This document shows, piece by piece, positions 45,213 to 54,358 of a stretch of 64,000 nucleotides of DNA. The DNA is from Deinococcus koreensis (GTDB lineage Bacteria; Deinococcota; Deinococci; Deinococcales; Deinococcaceae): NCBI RefSeq assembly GCF_002901445.1, contig NZ_PPPD01000005.1, positions 31,363-95,362 of the forward strand, given 5' to 3'. Every line of letters begins with the position of its first letter. Position 1 is the first letter of the stretch. The notes beneath the pieces were generated by a model that was not told the origin of the DNA, searched no databases, and saw only the letters and a list, made by a program, of their open reading frames with translations. Both the position numbers and the translations under genes were made by a program.

Positions 45213-47135
45213 ATGCACCCGATCCGGCGTCGACGGTGGGGACGAAGCGCCCCGCCCCCCTCGCTGGCCGGGCGACTGGCGCTCACGTTCGCGGGCGTGG
45301 CGGCGCTCGGCACGCTGATCCTGCTGCTGGTCGTGCTGCCGGCCACGACCCGCCAGGCCGAACTCGAGCAGCGCGCGGCGCTGACCCAGCTGGCGGAGGT
45401 GGCCGCGCAGGATCTCGACGCCACCCTGGATGACCGGGCCCGCGACCTGCTGTTCGTGAGCCGTCTGGAGGAGCTGCGCTCGGGCGACCCCACGCGGCTT
45501 CGCGCGCTGCTCGAGCAGCTGCAGCGCGACCGGCCGGAGATTGCCTGGATGGGCTGGGCGGATGAGGCGGGCGTGGTGCAGGCCTCGACCGGCGGGTTGC
45601 TCGTCGGCGTCCGGGTGAGTGGGCGCCCGTGGTTCCAGCGGGCCCGCCAGGGGCCCGCCGTGGTGGACGTCCACCGCGCGACCCTGCTGGAGCCGTTACT
45701 GCCCCGGACGGCCGACGGGCAGCCACGGCGCTTCGTGGATCTCAGCGTGCCCGTGTGGGGCGAGGCGGGGGCGCGGCGGGGGGTGCTGGGGGCGCACCTC
45801 AGCTGGACGTGGGTGCAGGGCGTGGAGCGCCGCGTGCGGGCGCTGGCCGCGCCCTCCAGAACCGTGGAGGTGCTCATCCTCAACCGTGCCGGCACCGTGC
45901 TGCACGGGCCCCGGGAGCTGCTCGGCACGCTTCCAGCGCAGACGTCGGCGCTGCAGGACACCGCGCCCGGCGGCCGCGGCAGCCTGCAGGCCAGCTGGGC
46001 GGATCGCCCGTACCTGGCGGGCTACGCCGTCACGGGCCGCGCCTCCGCGCCCGGCCTGGGCTGGCGCGTGGTCGTCCGGCAGGACGCCGGTCAGGCCCTG
46101 GCCCCCGTGCAGGCGCTGCGCCGCCGGGTCGCGGTATGGGGGCTGTTCGGGGCGCTGCTCTCGGCGCTGCTGGCGTACGGCGCCGCCCGGGCGCTCAGCC
46201 GCCCGATGAGCGCCCTGACGCACGCCGCCACCGCCCTCCAGCGGCGCGAGACCCACGGCCTGCCCCACCTGCGCCAGTACGCGGAGGTCGAGCAGCTCAG
46301 CCACGCGCTCCAGGGGCTGCTGGCCCAGCGGCGCGAGGCCGAGACCCGGCAGGCGCAGGTGCTGGCCAGTCTCGAGCAGCGCGTCGAGGCGCGCACGGCG
46401 CAGCTCACCGAGGCCAACGCGGCGCTCGACGCCTTCTCGGCGTCCGTCTCGCACGACCTGCGGGCCCCCATCCGGCACGTCGCGGGCTTCGCGGGCATCC
46501 TGCGCCGGGCGGTGGCGCGGGGGGACGCGCAGAAGGTGGAGCACGCGCTGGACGTGATCGATCAGGCCACCGCGCAGATGGGCGCCCTGACGGAGGCGCT
46601 GCTGGAGTTCGCGCGCACCGCCCAGCACCCGCTGCGGCGCCAGCCTGTCGAGCTGGCGGCCCTCGTGGCGTCCGTCCAGCACGAGCTGAGCGCCGGGCTG
46701 GAGGGCCGGCCGGTGCAGTGGCAGGTCGCTGACCTGCCCGTGGTCGTGGGGGACGCGGCCCTGCTCCGGCAGGTCATGACGAACCTGCTCTCGAACGCCC
46801 TCAAGTACTCGCACGGGCGCACCCCGGCCACCATTCGCGTGGTCGCCGAGTCGGCGGCCGGGGAGTGGCGGGTCACGGTGCAGGACAACGGGGCCGGCTT
46901 CGATCCGCAGTACGAGGATCGGCTGTTCGGGCTCTTCCAGCGGCTGCACCGTCAGGAGGAGTTCGAGGGCACCGGGATCGGGCTGGCGAACGTGCGGCGG
47001 ATCATCGAGCGTCACGGCGGCCGGGTGTGGGCGCACGGGGTGCCGGGAGAGGGCGCGACGTTCGGCTTCAGCCTGCCCCGCCTGGACGGCGAGCCGGCGC
47101 CGGCGTGGCGGGAGGGACACCCGGTTCCGCCGTGA
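45213..47135 (+). CDS. Membrane sensor histidine kinase with extracytoplasmic sensor domain
   Basis: 640 aa from ATG 45213, 8 nt after TACGCT; the open frame upstream of it is not coding. Membrane segment 1 (about 22-45, LALTFAGVAALGTLILLLVV), an extracytoplasmic Cache-like sensor (about 46-300, with GVRVSGRPWFQRAR and VVDVHRATLLEPLL), membrane segment 2 (about 305-330), a HAMP linker (RPMSALTHAATAL), coiled coil, HisKA (SASVSHDLRAPIRHVAGFAG) and HATPase_c (LLSNALKYSHG, VQDNGAGFDPQYEDR, GTGIGLANVRRI). The only membrane-spanning kinase of the cluster. No adjacent regulator. Confidence 0.92.
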   Translation: MHPIRRRRWGRSAPPPSLAGRLALTFAGVAALGTLILLLVVLPATTRQAELEQRAALTQLAEVAAQDLDATLDDRARDLLFVSRLEELRSGDPTRLRALLEQLQRDRPEIAWMGWADEAGVVQASTGGLLVGVRVSGRPWFQRARQGPAVVDVHRATLLEPLLPRTADGQPRRFVDLSVPVWGEAGARRGVLGAHLSWTWVQGVERRVRALAAPSRTVEVLILNRAGTVLHGPRELLGTLPAQTSALQDTAPGGRGSLQASWADRPYLAGYAVTGRASAPGLGWRVVVRQDAGQALAPVQALRRRVAVWGLFGALLSALLAYGAARALSRPMSALTHAATALQRRETHGLPHLRQYAEVEQLSHALQGLLAQRREAETRQAQVLASLEQRVEARTAQLTEANAALDAFSASVSHDLRAPIRHVAGFAGILRRAVARGDAQKVEHALDVIDQATAQMGALTEALLEFARTAQHPLRRQPVELAALVASVQHELSAGLEGRPVQWQVADLPVVVGDAALLRQVMTNLLSNALKYSHGRTPATIRVVAESAAGEWRVTVQDNGAGFDPQYEDRLFGLFQRLHRQEEFEGTGIGLANVRRIIERHGGRVWAHGVPGEGATFGFSLPRLDGEPAPAWREGHPVPP

Positions 47136-47423
47136 GCGGCCGCCCGCGGGAATCCCGACGTCACGGAGCGCGGCCAAAGCGCTGGAGAGGGCTAAAGCGG
47201 TCGCTGGGGCCAAAGGTGTCGGTGGGGCTCTCGGCGGGTTGATCGAAACGGAATGATCGATGGACGCGATTGATTCCGGTCTGAATTCGGCATCTTGGCG
47301 GCTGGGACAGCCCTGCAACTGTTCCCTGACGCCAGCCCAGGGCAAGCACGCCTCCACCCCCAGTCGCTCCGGGTGAGCGGCCGTCCCAGCCACGGCGTAG
47401 AGCCCACTCGCGGCGGACCAGGC

Positions 47424-47640
47424 TCACGCCTCGGGAATGACGGGCAACCGGACGTGAAAGGTGCTGCCCTGACCGGGCGCACTCTCCGCCCACAGCCGCC
47501 CGCCGTGGCGCTCCACGATCTTCTGGCAGACGGCCAGACCCAGCCCGGTGCCCCCGTAATGGTCGCGGGTGTGCAGGCGCTGGAACATCTCGAAGACCCG
47601 CTCCGGTGAGCCGGCGCGCAGCGGGAACCCCCACCGAACC
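47424..47640 (-). pseudogene. C-terminal fragment of another histidine kinase
   Basis: The minus strand encodes [20 protein letters not shown] followed by [20 protein letters not shown] and [13 protein letters not shown], the last ~70 residues of an HATPase_c domain. Upstream of about 47640 the frame loses similarity. It differs from the other kinases here ([12 protein letters not shown] versus HRQEEFEGTG), so it is a separate lost gene. Confidence 0.7.
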
Positions 47641-47728
47641 CAGGCACGTGGCGGTGCGCCGGCCCGGCGCAGGCCGATCTTCAGCCGTCACCACCACCCG
47701 GCTCACCGCCGCGTGCTGCACTGGAGCC

Positions 47729-47875
47729 ATGACCGACGCCGACCGGCCGACGCCCCAGGACTCTGTGGATGCCCGGCTCACCCGCCTGGCAGCGCTGATC
47801 GAGGAGGGCCGCGAGGAGAAACTCACCGAGGAGGAGTATCAGCTCGCCCTGGAGGCGGGCCTGATCGAGGGCTGA
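47729..47875 (+). CDS. Small acidic protein with SHOCT-like C-terminus
   Basis: 48 aa from ATG 47729. DARLTRLAALIEEGREEKLT followed by EEEYQLALEAGLIEG resembles the short oligomerisation motif in which a helix 'L..L...G.lteeEy' precedes a second short helix. Such motifs usually end larger proteins, so this may be a tail or a free small protein. Function unknown. The 472 bp that follow (47876-48347) show nothing recognisable. Confidence 0.45.
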   Translation: MTDADRPTPQDSVDARLTRLAALIEEGREEKLTEEEYQLALEAGLIEG

Positions 47876-48347
47876 GCCCGGAGAGGAGCAGACGGAGCCG
47901 TGCCTGGTGGCCACCGGGCCCCGGCGTGCTGGCCGGGCGACTGCCCCGCCGCCTGGCCCGTTCCCAGGGCATGCCATCCAGCCTGCCCGGCCCTGCTCCC
48001 TCGAGATGCCCCTGCGGCGCCCGGGACAGCCGGCAGGGGATATCCGCGCGTCGACAAGACCACCGACGCGCGGTGGTCACATGACGCCGGCGGCCAGGTC
48101 GAGCGCCGGAACCGCGTCCGGGGCCGCGCCATGACCGATCCATCTCCAGCGCTGTGGCGGGCCGCGCCGCGTGAGGACGCGACCCCGACACGGCCCGCCA
48201 ACCAGCACTGCTGACGTTGTCCCCCACCCGGGCACAGGGCCTGAATCGCCAGGCCAGTGAGTTCGCCGGGCCCGTCAGGCACACTGCCCCCAACCGCAGG
48301 TGCGGCACCTCCCGAGAGCGTGCCCCTGGAGAACAACGGGGGACAGC

Positions 48348-48842
48348 GTGACCACCGACGCGGACGTGGTTCCTGTCCCCTGGCGGCCAGCCGCCACTGC
48401 GGAAATGCAGTCCAGAGGTCATCCTTTGAACCTTGCTGCCGACAGGCAGAAGTGGTTCGGCAATGTCCGCGGCGACGTGCTCGCCGGCGTTGTCGTGGCG
48501 CCCGCGCTGATTGCCGAGGCCATCGCCTTTTCCATCAGCGCGGGCGTCGATCCCACGGTCGGGCTGTACGCCTCCTTTTGCATCGCCCTCATCACCGCCT
48601 TCATCGGGGGCCGGCCCGGGATGCTCAGCGCCGAGACCGGCGCCATGGCCCTGCTGATGACCGACCTCGTGAAGGATCACGGCGTGGCCTCCCTCTGCGC
48701 AGCGACCATCCTCACGGGCGTGATCCAGCTCGTCTTCGCCTGGGCGAAGCTGGCGCGTTACCTGAAGTTCGTGCCGCGCAGCCTGACGGATGAACCTGGC
48801 CTGAAGTGGGAGCAGGCAGGAGACGCCTCGCCCTGGGGATGA
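48348..48842 (+). pseudogene. SulP-family anion permease, N-terminal fragment
   Basis: From GTG 48348 the protein reads [35 protein letters not shown] and [20 protein letters not shown], the first membrane segments of a SulP sulphate/bicarbonate permease. After about 145 residues ([11 protein letters not shown]) homology stops abruptly, where the full protein needs ~490. The remainder is missing, so it is a truncated remnant. Confidence 0.75.
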
Positions 48843-48959
48843 ACTTAGCGCGCGGTGTCGGTGCGTGTCCTGGGTCAGCTCCGGTTCCCATGCGCGCTGC
48901 GCGGTGGGCCCCAATCACGTCGGCAGGTGCTCCGCGCCTGCCGGTGGAAGACGGACTGC

Positions 48960-49859
48960 TCACTCCACCCGCGCACTGCCCTTGCCGGCCCGCTTGGCGG
49001 CGTTCATCAGCGCGTCCGCCCGTCGCAGCGCCGCCCCCGCCGTGGTCTCCGCCTGCCAGACCTCGATCACCCCCACGCTGCACGACACCGTGAGCACGGC
49101 CCCCTCGATCTCCACCGGCGCGGCCAGGGCCGCCAGCACCGCCTGCCCCAGCTCGGCGGCGTCCCTGTCCCCCACCGCCCACCGCAGCAGGGCGAACTCG
49201 TCCCCATACAGGCGGGCCAGCACGTCTGACGCCGGCAGCGTGTTCCGCAGCCGCCGGGCGACGGCCTGCAGCAGGGCGTCACCGGCCGCGTGCCCCAGGC
49301 GGTCGTTGACGCCCTTGAAGTCGTCGAGATCCACGAGGGCCACCGCGACGCGCGGCCCGCCCGCGCGCCGCTGGGCCAGCGCCCCCTCCAGCACCGCCTC
49401 GAAGCCCGCGCGGTTCGGGAGCCCGGTGAGCCCATCGTGGTGCAGGGCGCGGCGCAGCGCGCGTTTCTGCTCCACCCCCTCGCTGACGTCGGTCAGGGCC
49501 ACCACGGCGGCGAAGGGTTCGTCCTCGCCCGGCTGCCACAGCGGTTCGGCAGTCACCCGCAGCCAGCGGGTCGGCGCGCGGCCCTCCAGGCTGAAGGTGA
49601 GGCGGCGCTGGGGCTGCCCGCTGGCCAGGCAACGGAGAACGGGCCGCTCGTCGGGGGGCAGCGGGGTGTCGTCGTCGCGCCGGGCGTGGGTGCCCAGGGC
49701 GAGGCAGCGCTCGGCGGTCAGCTGATCGGAAGGCACGCCGAGGAGCTCGGCGGCGCGGGGGGTGTAGGCGAGCAGCTGCCGGGTGCGGCTCAGGACGAAC
49801 ACGCCGTCGTACAGGCCGCCGAGCACGGTGTCCAGGGAAAGCGGTGGGCGGGCGGTCAT
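48960..49859 (-). CDS. PAS-GGDEF diguanylate cyclase-like protein with YGDEF motif
   Basis: 299 aa from ATG 49859. PAS-like domain (about 8-140: TVLGGLYDGVFVLSRTRQLL, WLRVTAEPLWQPGEDEPFAA). GGDEF domain (about 150-299) begins HHDGLTGLPNRAGFEAVLEG and has VDLDDFKGVNDRLGH. The signature is ARLYGDEFALL, with Tyr in place of the first Gly. GDEF is retained, so activity is possible but uncertain. The promoter region contains CATCCGCTACCCTGT, identical to that of the GGDEF-EAL gene. Confidence 0.85.
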   Translation of the reverse strand: MTARPPLSLDTVLGGLYDGVFVLSRTRQLLAYTPRAAELLGVPSDQLTAERCLALGTHARRDDDTPLPPDERPVLRCLASGQPQRRLTFSLEGRAPTRWLRVTAEPLWQPGEDEPFAAVVALTDVSEGVEQKRALRRALHHDGLTGLPNRAGFEAVLEGALAQRRAGGPRVAVALVDLDDFKGVNDRLGHAAGDALLQAVARRLRNTLPASDVLARLYGDEFALLRWAVGDRDAAELGQAVLAALAAPVEIEGAVLTVSCSVGVIEVWQAETTAGAALRRADALMNAAKRAGKGSARVE

Positions 49860-50090
49860 GGATGTCACAGGGTAGCGGATGGGCCCTGTCGGCATTCTTT
49901 CACCGCACCTGGTACTGGGCACAGTCTCGGTGTCGCCCGACGAAGGCCTGGGAGCTGCCGCGCTCACGTGGGGGCAGCCCCAGCGTCGCCATCCATCGGC
50001 ACGTATTGGAGGCTGTCCAGCCCACCGCAATCTGCCACTCACCCCTGACCCATACGCTCAATGAGGGCGGCACCACAGCGGCACGCCGGG

Positions 50091-50399
50091 CTACGCCCTA
50101 GTGAAGACTTCACCTCCCCAGACCTGCTCGCTGTCCTCCAGCACGGCGCGGTCGCTGGGATCCCGATCCTGGCAGGTGAAACTCACCAGCACGAAGGTGC
50201 GCGCGGGCATCCCTTCCAGGTGGTAGCGCCCGTGGGCCCGCGCCTGGGGGCCCTCGTCCGTCCCGGCCTCAAACCTCACCGTGACGGGGTCGCCGGGGCG
50301 CAGTCCGGTGGAACCGGGCTCCTCCACCACGCCCTGGAAGGAGCGGCCGGGCCGGTGCGCCCCCCCCACCCAGCGGCCGCGCAGGGTCAGGAGACTCAT
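50091..50399 (-). CDS. Hypothetical protein
   Basis: 102 aa from ATG 50399, not recognised. MSLLTLRGRWVGGAHRPGRS and LRPGDPVTVRFEAGTDEGPQ suggest a small beta-rich protein. It has no signal peptide. The upstream 373 bp (50400-50772) contain no gene I can support. Confidence 0.5.
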   Translation of the reverse strand: MSLLTLRGRWVGGAHRPGRSFQGVVEEPGSTGLRPGDPVTVRFEAGTDEGPQARAHGRYHLEGMPARTFVLVSFTCQDRDPSDRAVLEDSEQVWGGEVFTRA

Positions 50400-51204
50400 C
50401 GACTCGCCGCCGGAGGCTGGCCTTGGGGGGCAGACGGCACGCCCGTCGGCGCAACCTGGCTCTGGCAAAGTGCGTGGTGAGGATGGGGGATGGTCAGGCA
50501 GCGCATGGAAACCTCCTGGAGCGGGCTGTGGGGCTGCAGGCACGGTACGCGAGCGTGGGGCGGCGGGGACAAGGCAGGGGTAAAGGGGGCTTCATGCGGC
50601 GGTGTCTTGACGATCCCGCAGGGGAGCGCAGGCGGTCTCCCAGGGCCCGCCCTGCTCCTTGAGTCTCCCGTCAGGCTCAGGCCGCGGTCAGGGCCAGGCG
50701 GGCAGAGTGCGGCCTGAAGGGGGTGCGCCCTTCTCCACCTGCCCCCGCCCCCCTCCGGCGTCCCCCGTTCCCATGTCGACCGAAGCCCAGCTCCAGCGCT
50801 ACCAGCAGCTCGTCGAGACCCTCGCCGCGCTCGCCCGCAGCAGTCACCAGGTCGACGCCGTCGTGCGCACCGTGCACCAGCAGGCCAGGCGGCTGATCCC
50901 CGCCCACGTCACCCGGCTGGCACTGCCGGAGCCGGGCGGCGACGGGCGCTGGGAACTCTTCGAGGGCGAGCAGACCTCCACCCAGCGCCTGCCGTACTCC
51001 CCCGGGGGCCTCCTGGAGGGCGTGCTGCCCGGCGAGCCCCTCACGATCCCCGACATCGACGCCTACCTGGACGCGTTTCCCCACCGTGTCCGGCGCCTGC
51101 TGGAGACCCAGGACGTGATCCTCGACATCCGCGCGGAGGACGGGCCGCCCGAGCAGGGCACGCGCTCGATGATCTGGGGTTGCCTCGGTAACGCGTACTT
51201 GAAG

Positions 51205-52077
51205 TTACGCCACCGCGCGGTTTCCGCGCTGTTCGAATTCTACCGGCGTCAGATATCCCAGGGTCGAGTGACGCCGCTGGCGGTTGTAGAAGATTTCCAG
51301 GTACTCAAACACCTGACTGCGCCCCTCCTGGCGCGACATAAACACCGTGTCCATCATCAGTTCCCGCTTCAGGGTCGAGAAAAACGACTCCACCACGGCG
51401 TTGTCGAAGCAATCGCCTTTCCTCCCCATACTCGACTGCATTCCGCTCCTCTGCAGGGCCGCCTGGTACAGGCGGCTCGTGTATTGCGACCCCCGGTCGG
51501 AATGGTGAATCAGGTCCGCCGGTGGTGGTCGGCGGGCCACCGCCATGTTCAGGGCCGCCAGAGGCAGGTCGGTCGTGAGCCGTTCGCCCATCGTCCAGCC
51601 CACCACCAGTCGCGAGTGCAGATCCAGGATCACGGCTAAATAGAGCCATCCCTCTTTCGTCGGGAGAAACGAGATATCGGCGGCCCATACGGTGTTCGGC
51701 GTCGGTACGTCGAAGTTCCGATGCACGAGATCCTTCGCCACGGGGTGGGTTTCGTTCCGGGTGGTGGTGCGCTTGTGCTTCCGACGATCTTTGCCCTGCA
51801 GGCCAGCCGCAGACATCAGCCGGGCCACCCGCCGCCGGGAGCACGCCATGCCGTGCTCCCGCAACTCGGCATGCACCCGGGGCACGCCATACCGCCCTTT
51901 GGTTCGGGTGTGGATCTGCTGGATCTCCGTGCTCAGGACGTCGTCCTGAGCACGTCTGGGACTCATCGGCCTTCCTCGCCAGGTCGCATAGCCGCTTCTG
52001 GTCACGTCCAGCATCCGGCACATGACGTCCAGGCGGAACAAGGAGCGGTGCGCGTCGATGAATTCAAAACGCCTCAC
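51205..52077 (-). CDS. IS3-family transposase OrfB, copy B
   Basis: 290 aa, identical in sequence to the copy A product, including DDE residues in VWAADISFLP, IHHSDRGSQY and DNAVVESFFSTLKRE. GTG start overlaps the orfA stop. Confidence 0.93.
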   Translation of the reverse strand: MRRFEFIDAHRSLFRLDVMCRMLDVTRSGYATWRGRPMSPRRAQDDVLSTEIQQIHTRTKGRYGVPRVHAELREHGMACSRRRVARLMSAAGLQGKDRRKHKRTTTRNETHPVAKDLVHRNFDVPTPNTVWAADISFLPTKEGWLYLAVILDLHSRLVVGWTMGERLTTDLPLAALNMAVARRPPPADLIHHSDRGSQYTSRLYQAALQRSGMQSSMGRKGDCFDNAVVESFFSTLKRELMMDTVFMSRQEGRSQVFEYLEIFYNRQRRHSTLGYLTPVEFEQRGNRAVA

Positions 52078-52370
52078 TTTTCTTTGGCGAAGAAGGCCAC
52101 GGCTTTTTTCAACACATCACGTTCCTGACGGGCAATGTCCAGCTCGCGTTGCAGGCGTTTGATCTCTGCCTGCTCGGCGCTGAGGCTGGCCTTCCCGTGA
52201 CCCGGGAAAGCTGATTGACCCTGCTGCTCGAATTCCTTGGCCCAGCGGTGAAGCGACGAGTCGCTGATGCCGAGATTGATCGAGACGCCGGTGAAGGTCT
52301 GGTCGGGCTCGTGGGCGAGCCGGACGGCCTCGAGCTTGAATTCTTTGGTGTACCGCTGGCGCTGTCCCAT
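52074..52370 (-). CDS. IS3-family OrfA, copy B
   Basis: 98 aa, identical to the copy A product: HTH followed by a coiled coil. Overlaps orfB by 4 nt. Confidence 0.92.
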   Translation of the reverse strand: MGQRQRYTKEFKLEAVRLAHEPDQTFTGVSINLGISDSSLHRWAKEFEQQGQSAFPGHGKASLSAEQAEIKRLQRELDIARQERDVLKKAVAFFAKEK

Positions 52371-52821
52371 ACTTCACCTCGCTGTCATTGTCGAGGCGTT
52401 TGTTCAGGTGCGCGAAATCGAGGTATCCCCAATCTTCGTGCCGCTGGAGGTGCAGGGTGAGCGGGCCGGCGTGCTCTCGATGCAGCGCTCCGACACCCAC
52501 GCCTTCGACGACACCGATCTGCAGTTCCTGGCGCTGCTCGCGCCGCACGTGTCCATCGCGCTGGGCAACGCCGCGCTGCGCGAGGCGCTGGAACGCGCCA
52601 CACTGACCGACCCCCTGACGGGTCTGCCCAACCGCCGCGCCTTCAACGGGGAGGTGCGGGCGGCGCTGATTGGTCGCAGGGCCGAGTCACACAGCGGTCA
52701 CATGAAAACGAGGGCAAGGGAATGTGGGATCGTCACCCCCCCAGTGAGGGCACAACCAGACCCTCGTCCGCGATTCGCTGGTCACGGGGGAGTCACACAG
52801 CCGGCCTAGAGTGCACGCACG

Positions 52822-54159
52822 ATGCCCGAGACCACTCCCATGCGTAGCCTCACATCTTCCCCTCCATCTGCCGGAACGGTGCAGCCCGGTCGGCACTGGG
52901 GGCGGGTGCTGGCTGCCCCGGCGCTGCTTTCCAGCCTGCTGCTGGCGGCCTGCTCGGGCACGCCCGCCGTCTCGCCGCTCGCCGGGGCCCGGCTGAACCT
53001 GCAGGCCCAGGCGACCACCTCGGGGTATGCCAAGATCATCCGGGTCAAGATCGGCGCGGCCGACACCCAGGCCAGCCTCGCGGCCGCCTATCCGGGCAGC
53101 CAGTTGCTGACCTTCCACCCGGAGGAGCTGTACGCCACCCTGGCCGTGAACACCTACAAGACCTCGGCGGCGGTGCTTTCCGAGGAAGCCAACATGCGCC
53201 TCAAGCTCGGCGAGGCCAACGCGCAGGGCATCACAGCCTGGTCGGGCGGCGCGACCGCCTGGTCGGGAGGCTTCACGGTCTGGACAGGCACAGGGGCCGG
53301 TCAGGCGAACTCCTTCCCAGACAATCAGGCGGTCTGGAGCGTCATCCAGCTGTCGGGCGGTCAGACCCGGGCGCCCAGTCTGGGCCGGGGCGTCACGGTC
53401 GCGGTGATCGATACGGGCATCGACGTGAATCACCCGGCTTTCGCGGGCCGCCTGAACCTCAGCCGCGCCCGGGATTACGTGGACGGCGACACTTCCCCGG
53501 CGGAAGTCAACGGCAGCGCCACGGGTGCCTCGGCCGGATACGGTCACGGCACGGCAGTCGCCGGCATCATCACCCAGATCGCTCCGAACGCCACCATCCT
53601 GCCGCTGCGGGTGCTCGGCCCGGACGGTTCGGGCGACCTCGCCAGCGTGATTCAGGCCATCGACTACGCCGCCGGGGCCGGGGCCAGGGTCATCAACCTC
53701 TCGCTGGGCAGCGCGGCCGCCTCCAAGGCGCTGACGGCCGCCGTCGCCACAGCCGGCAAGGCCGAGGCGCTGGTGATGGCTTCGGTGGGCAACAGCGGGG
53801 ACGCCAACGTCACCCACCCCGCCGCCACCGCCAGTTCGTTCAATGCCGAGATGAGCGTCGCGAGCGTGACCACCCTCAAGACCCGGTCGGCCTTTTCCGC
53901 CTTCGGCGCCGTGGAGATCTCGGCTCCGGGCGAGCAGATCCGCACCGCCTTCCCGGAGGCCCGCACCGTGCTGGCGACCGGCACGTCCTTCGCCACCCCC
54001 ATCCTTGCGGGGGTCGCCGCCCTGGGGCTGTCGGCCACGACGAAGGCGGCCAGTGGCCTTCCTGGGTTGATCATGAACAGCGCGAGTCCGAACCTCTCCG
54101 CCGACCTGGGTACGGGCACCGTGAATGCCGACGCCTTCCTCGCGTTGGCGGCCAAGTAA
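52822..54159 (+). CDS. Secreted subtilisin-like serine protease (S8), lipoprotein signal
   Basis: 445 aa. Signal region with LLSSLLLAAC (lipobox Cys about residue 44). A propeptide-like N-domain (about 60-150) is followed by the S8 catalytic domain. The triad is visible: D in VAVIDTGIDVNHP, H in YGHGTAVAGI and S in GTSFATPILAG, with the oxyanion N in ASVGNSGD. Short repeat TAWSGG occurs twice near residue 140. TAGAGT lies 9 nt before the ATG. It would be anchored outside the cell membrane. A BsuPI-fold protein is encoded 2.3 kb downstream. Confidence 0.92.
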   Translation: MPETTPMRSLTSSPPSAGTVQPGRHWGRVLAAPALLSSLLLAACSGTPAVSPLAGARLNLQAQATTSGYAKIIRVKIGAADTQASLAAAYPGSQLLTFHPEELYATLAVNTYKTSAAVLSEEANMRLKLGEANAQGITAWSGGATAWSGGFTVWTGTGAGQANSFPDNQAVWSVIQLSGGQTRAPSLGRGVTVAVIDTGIDVNHPAFAGRLNLSRARDYVDGDTSPAEVNGSATGASAGYGHGTAVAGIITQIAPNATILPLRVLGPDGSGDLASVIQAIDYAAGAGARVINLSLGSAAASKALTAAVATAGKAEALVMASVGNSGDANVTHPAATASSFNAEMSVASVTTLKTRSAFSAFGAVEISAPGEQIRTAFPEARTVLATGTSFATPILAGVAALGLSATTKAASGLPGLIMNSASPNLSADLGTGTVNADAFLALAAK

Positions 54160-54358
54160 CGGGCCACGAGTCTGGTTCGGGCCGGATACGGCGGCGATTC
54201 GGGGAACCCGCCTGGACGAGGGCAGAGTGGGCGGCCGGTGTGCCACATGTGCGCCGGCGCGCCGTGAACCGGTTGATACACTGTGCCCCCATGCCCGGTC
54301 GCCTGCCCGCTTTCGCCCTGAGTCCGGGGCCGCGGCTCTGCTGGGGAGGCGTATCCGC

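Larger units (their letters stand above)
51175..52431 (-). mobile_element. IS3-family insertion sequence, copy B (1257 bp)
   Basis: Same length and ends as copy A (TGGGGTTGCCTCG...CGAGGTATCCCCA). A 3-bp target duplication ATC flanks it (51172-51174 and 52432-52434). The interrupted gene can be rejoined in frame, confirming the boundaries. Encoded proteins are identical to copy A, so at least one copy moved recently. Confidence 0.95.
50773..52680 (+). pseudogene. GAF-GGDEF protein split by IS copy B and truncated
   Basis: The 5' part (ATG 50773 to 51174) encodes ~134 residues of a GAF-type sensor (TLAALARSSHQVDAVVRTVH). It is cut by the IS at 51175-52431. Deleting the IS and one ATC repeat rejoins the frame exactly: GTRSMIFVPLEVQGERAGVL. 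The 3' part continues to DPLTGLPNRRAFNGEVRAAL, the start of a GGDEF domain, and then breaks off around 52680, before the GGDEF signature. Two separate lesions: insertion and 3' deletion. Confidence 0.88.
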
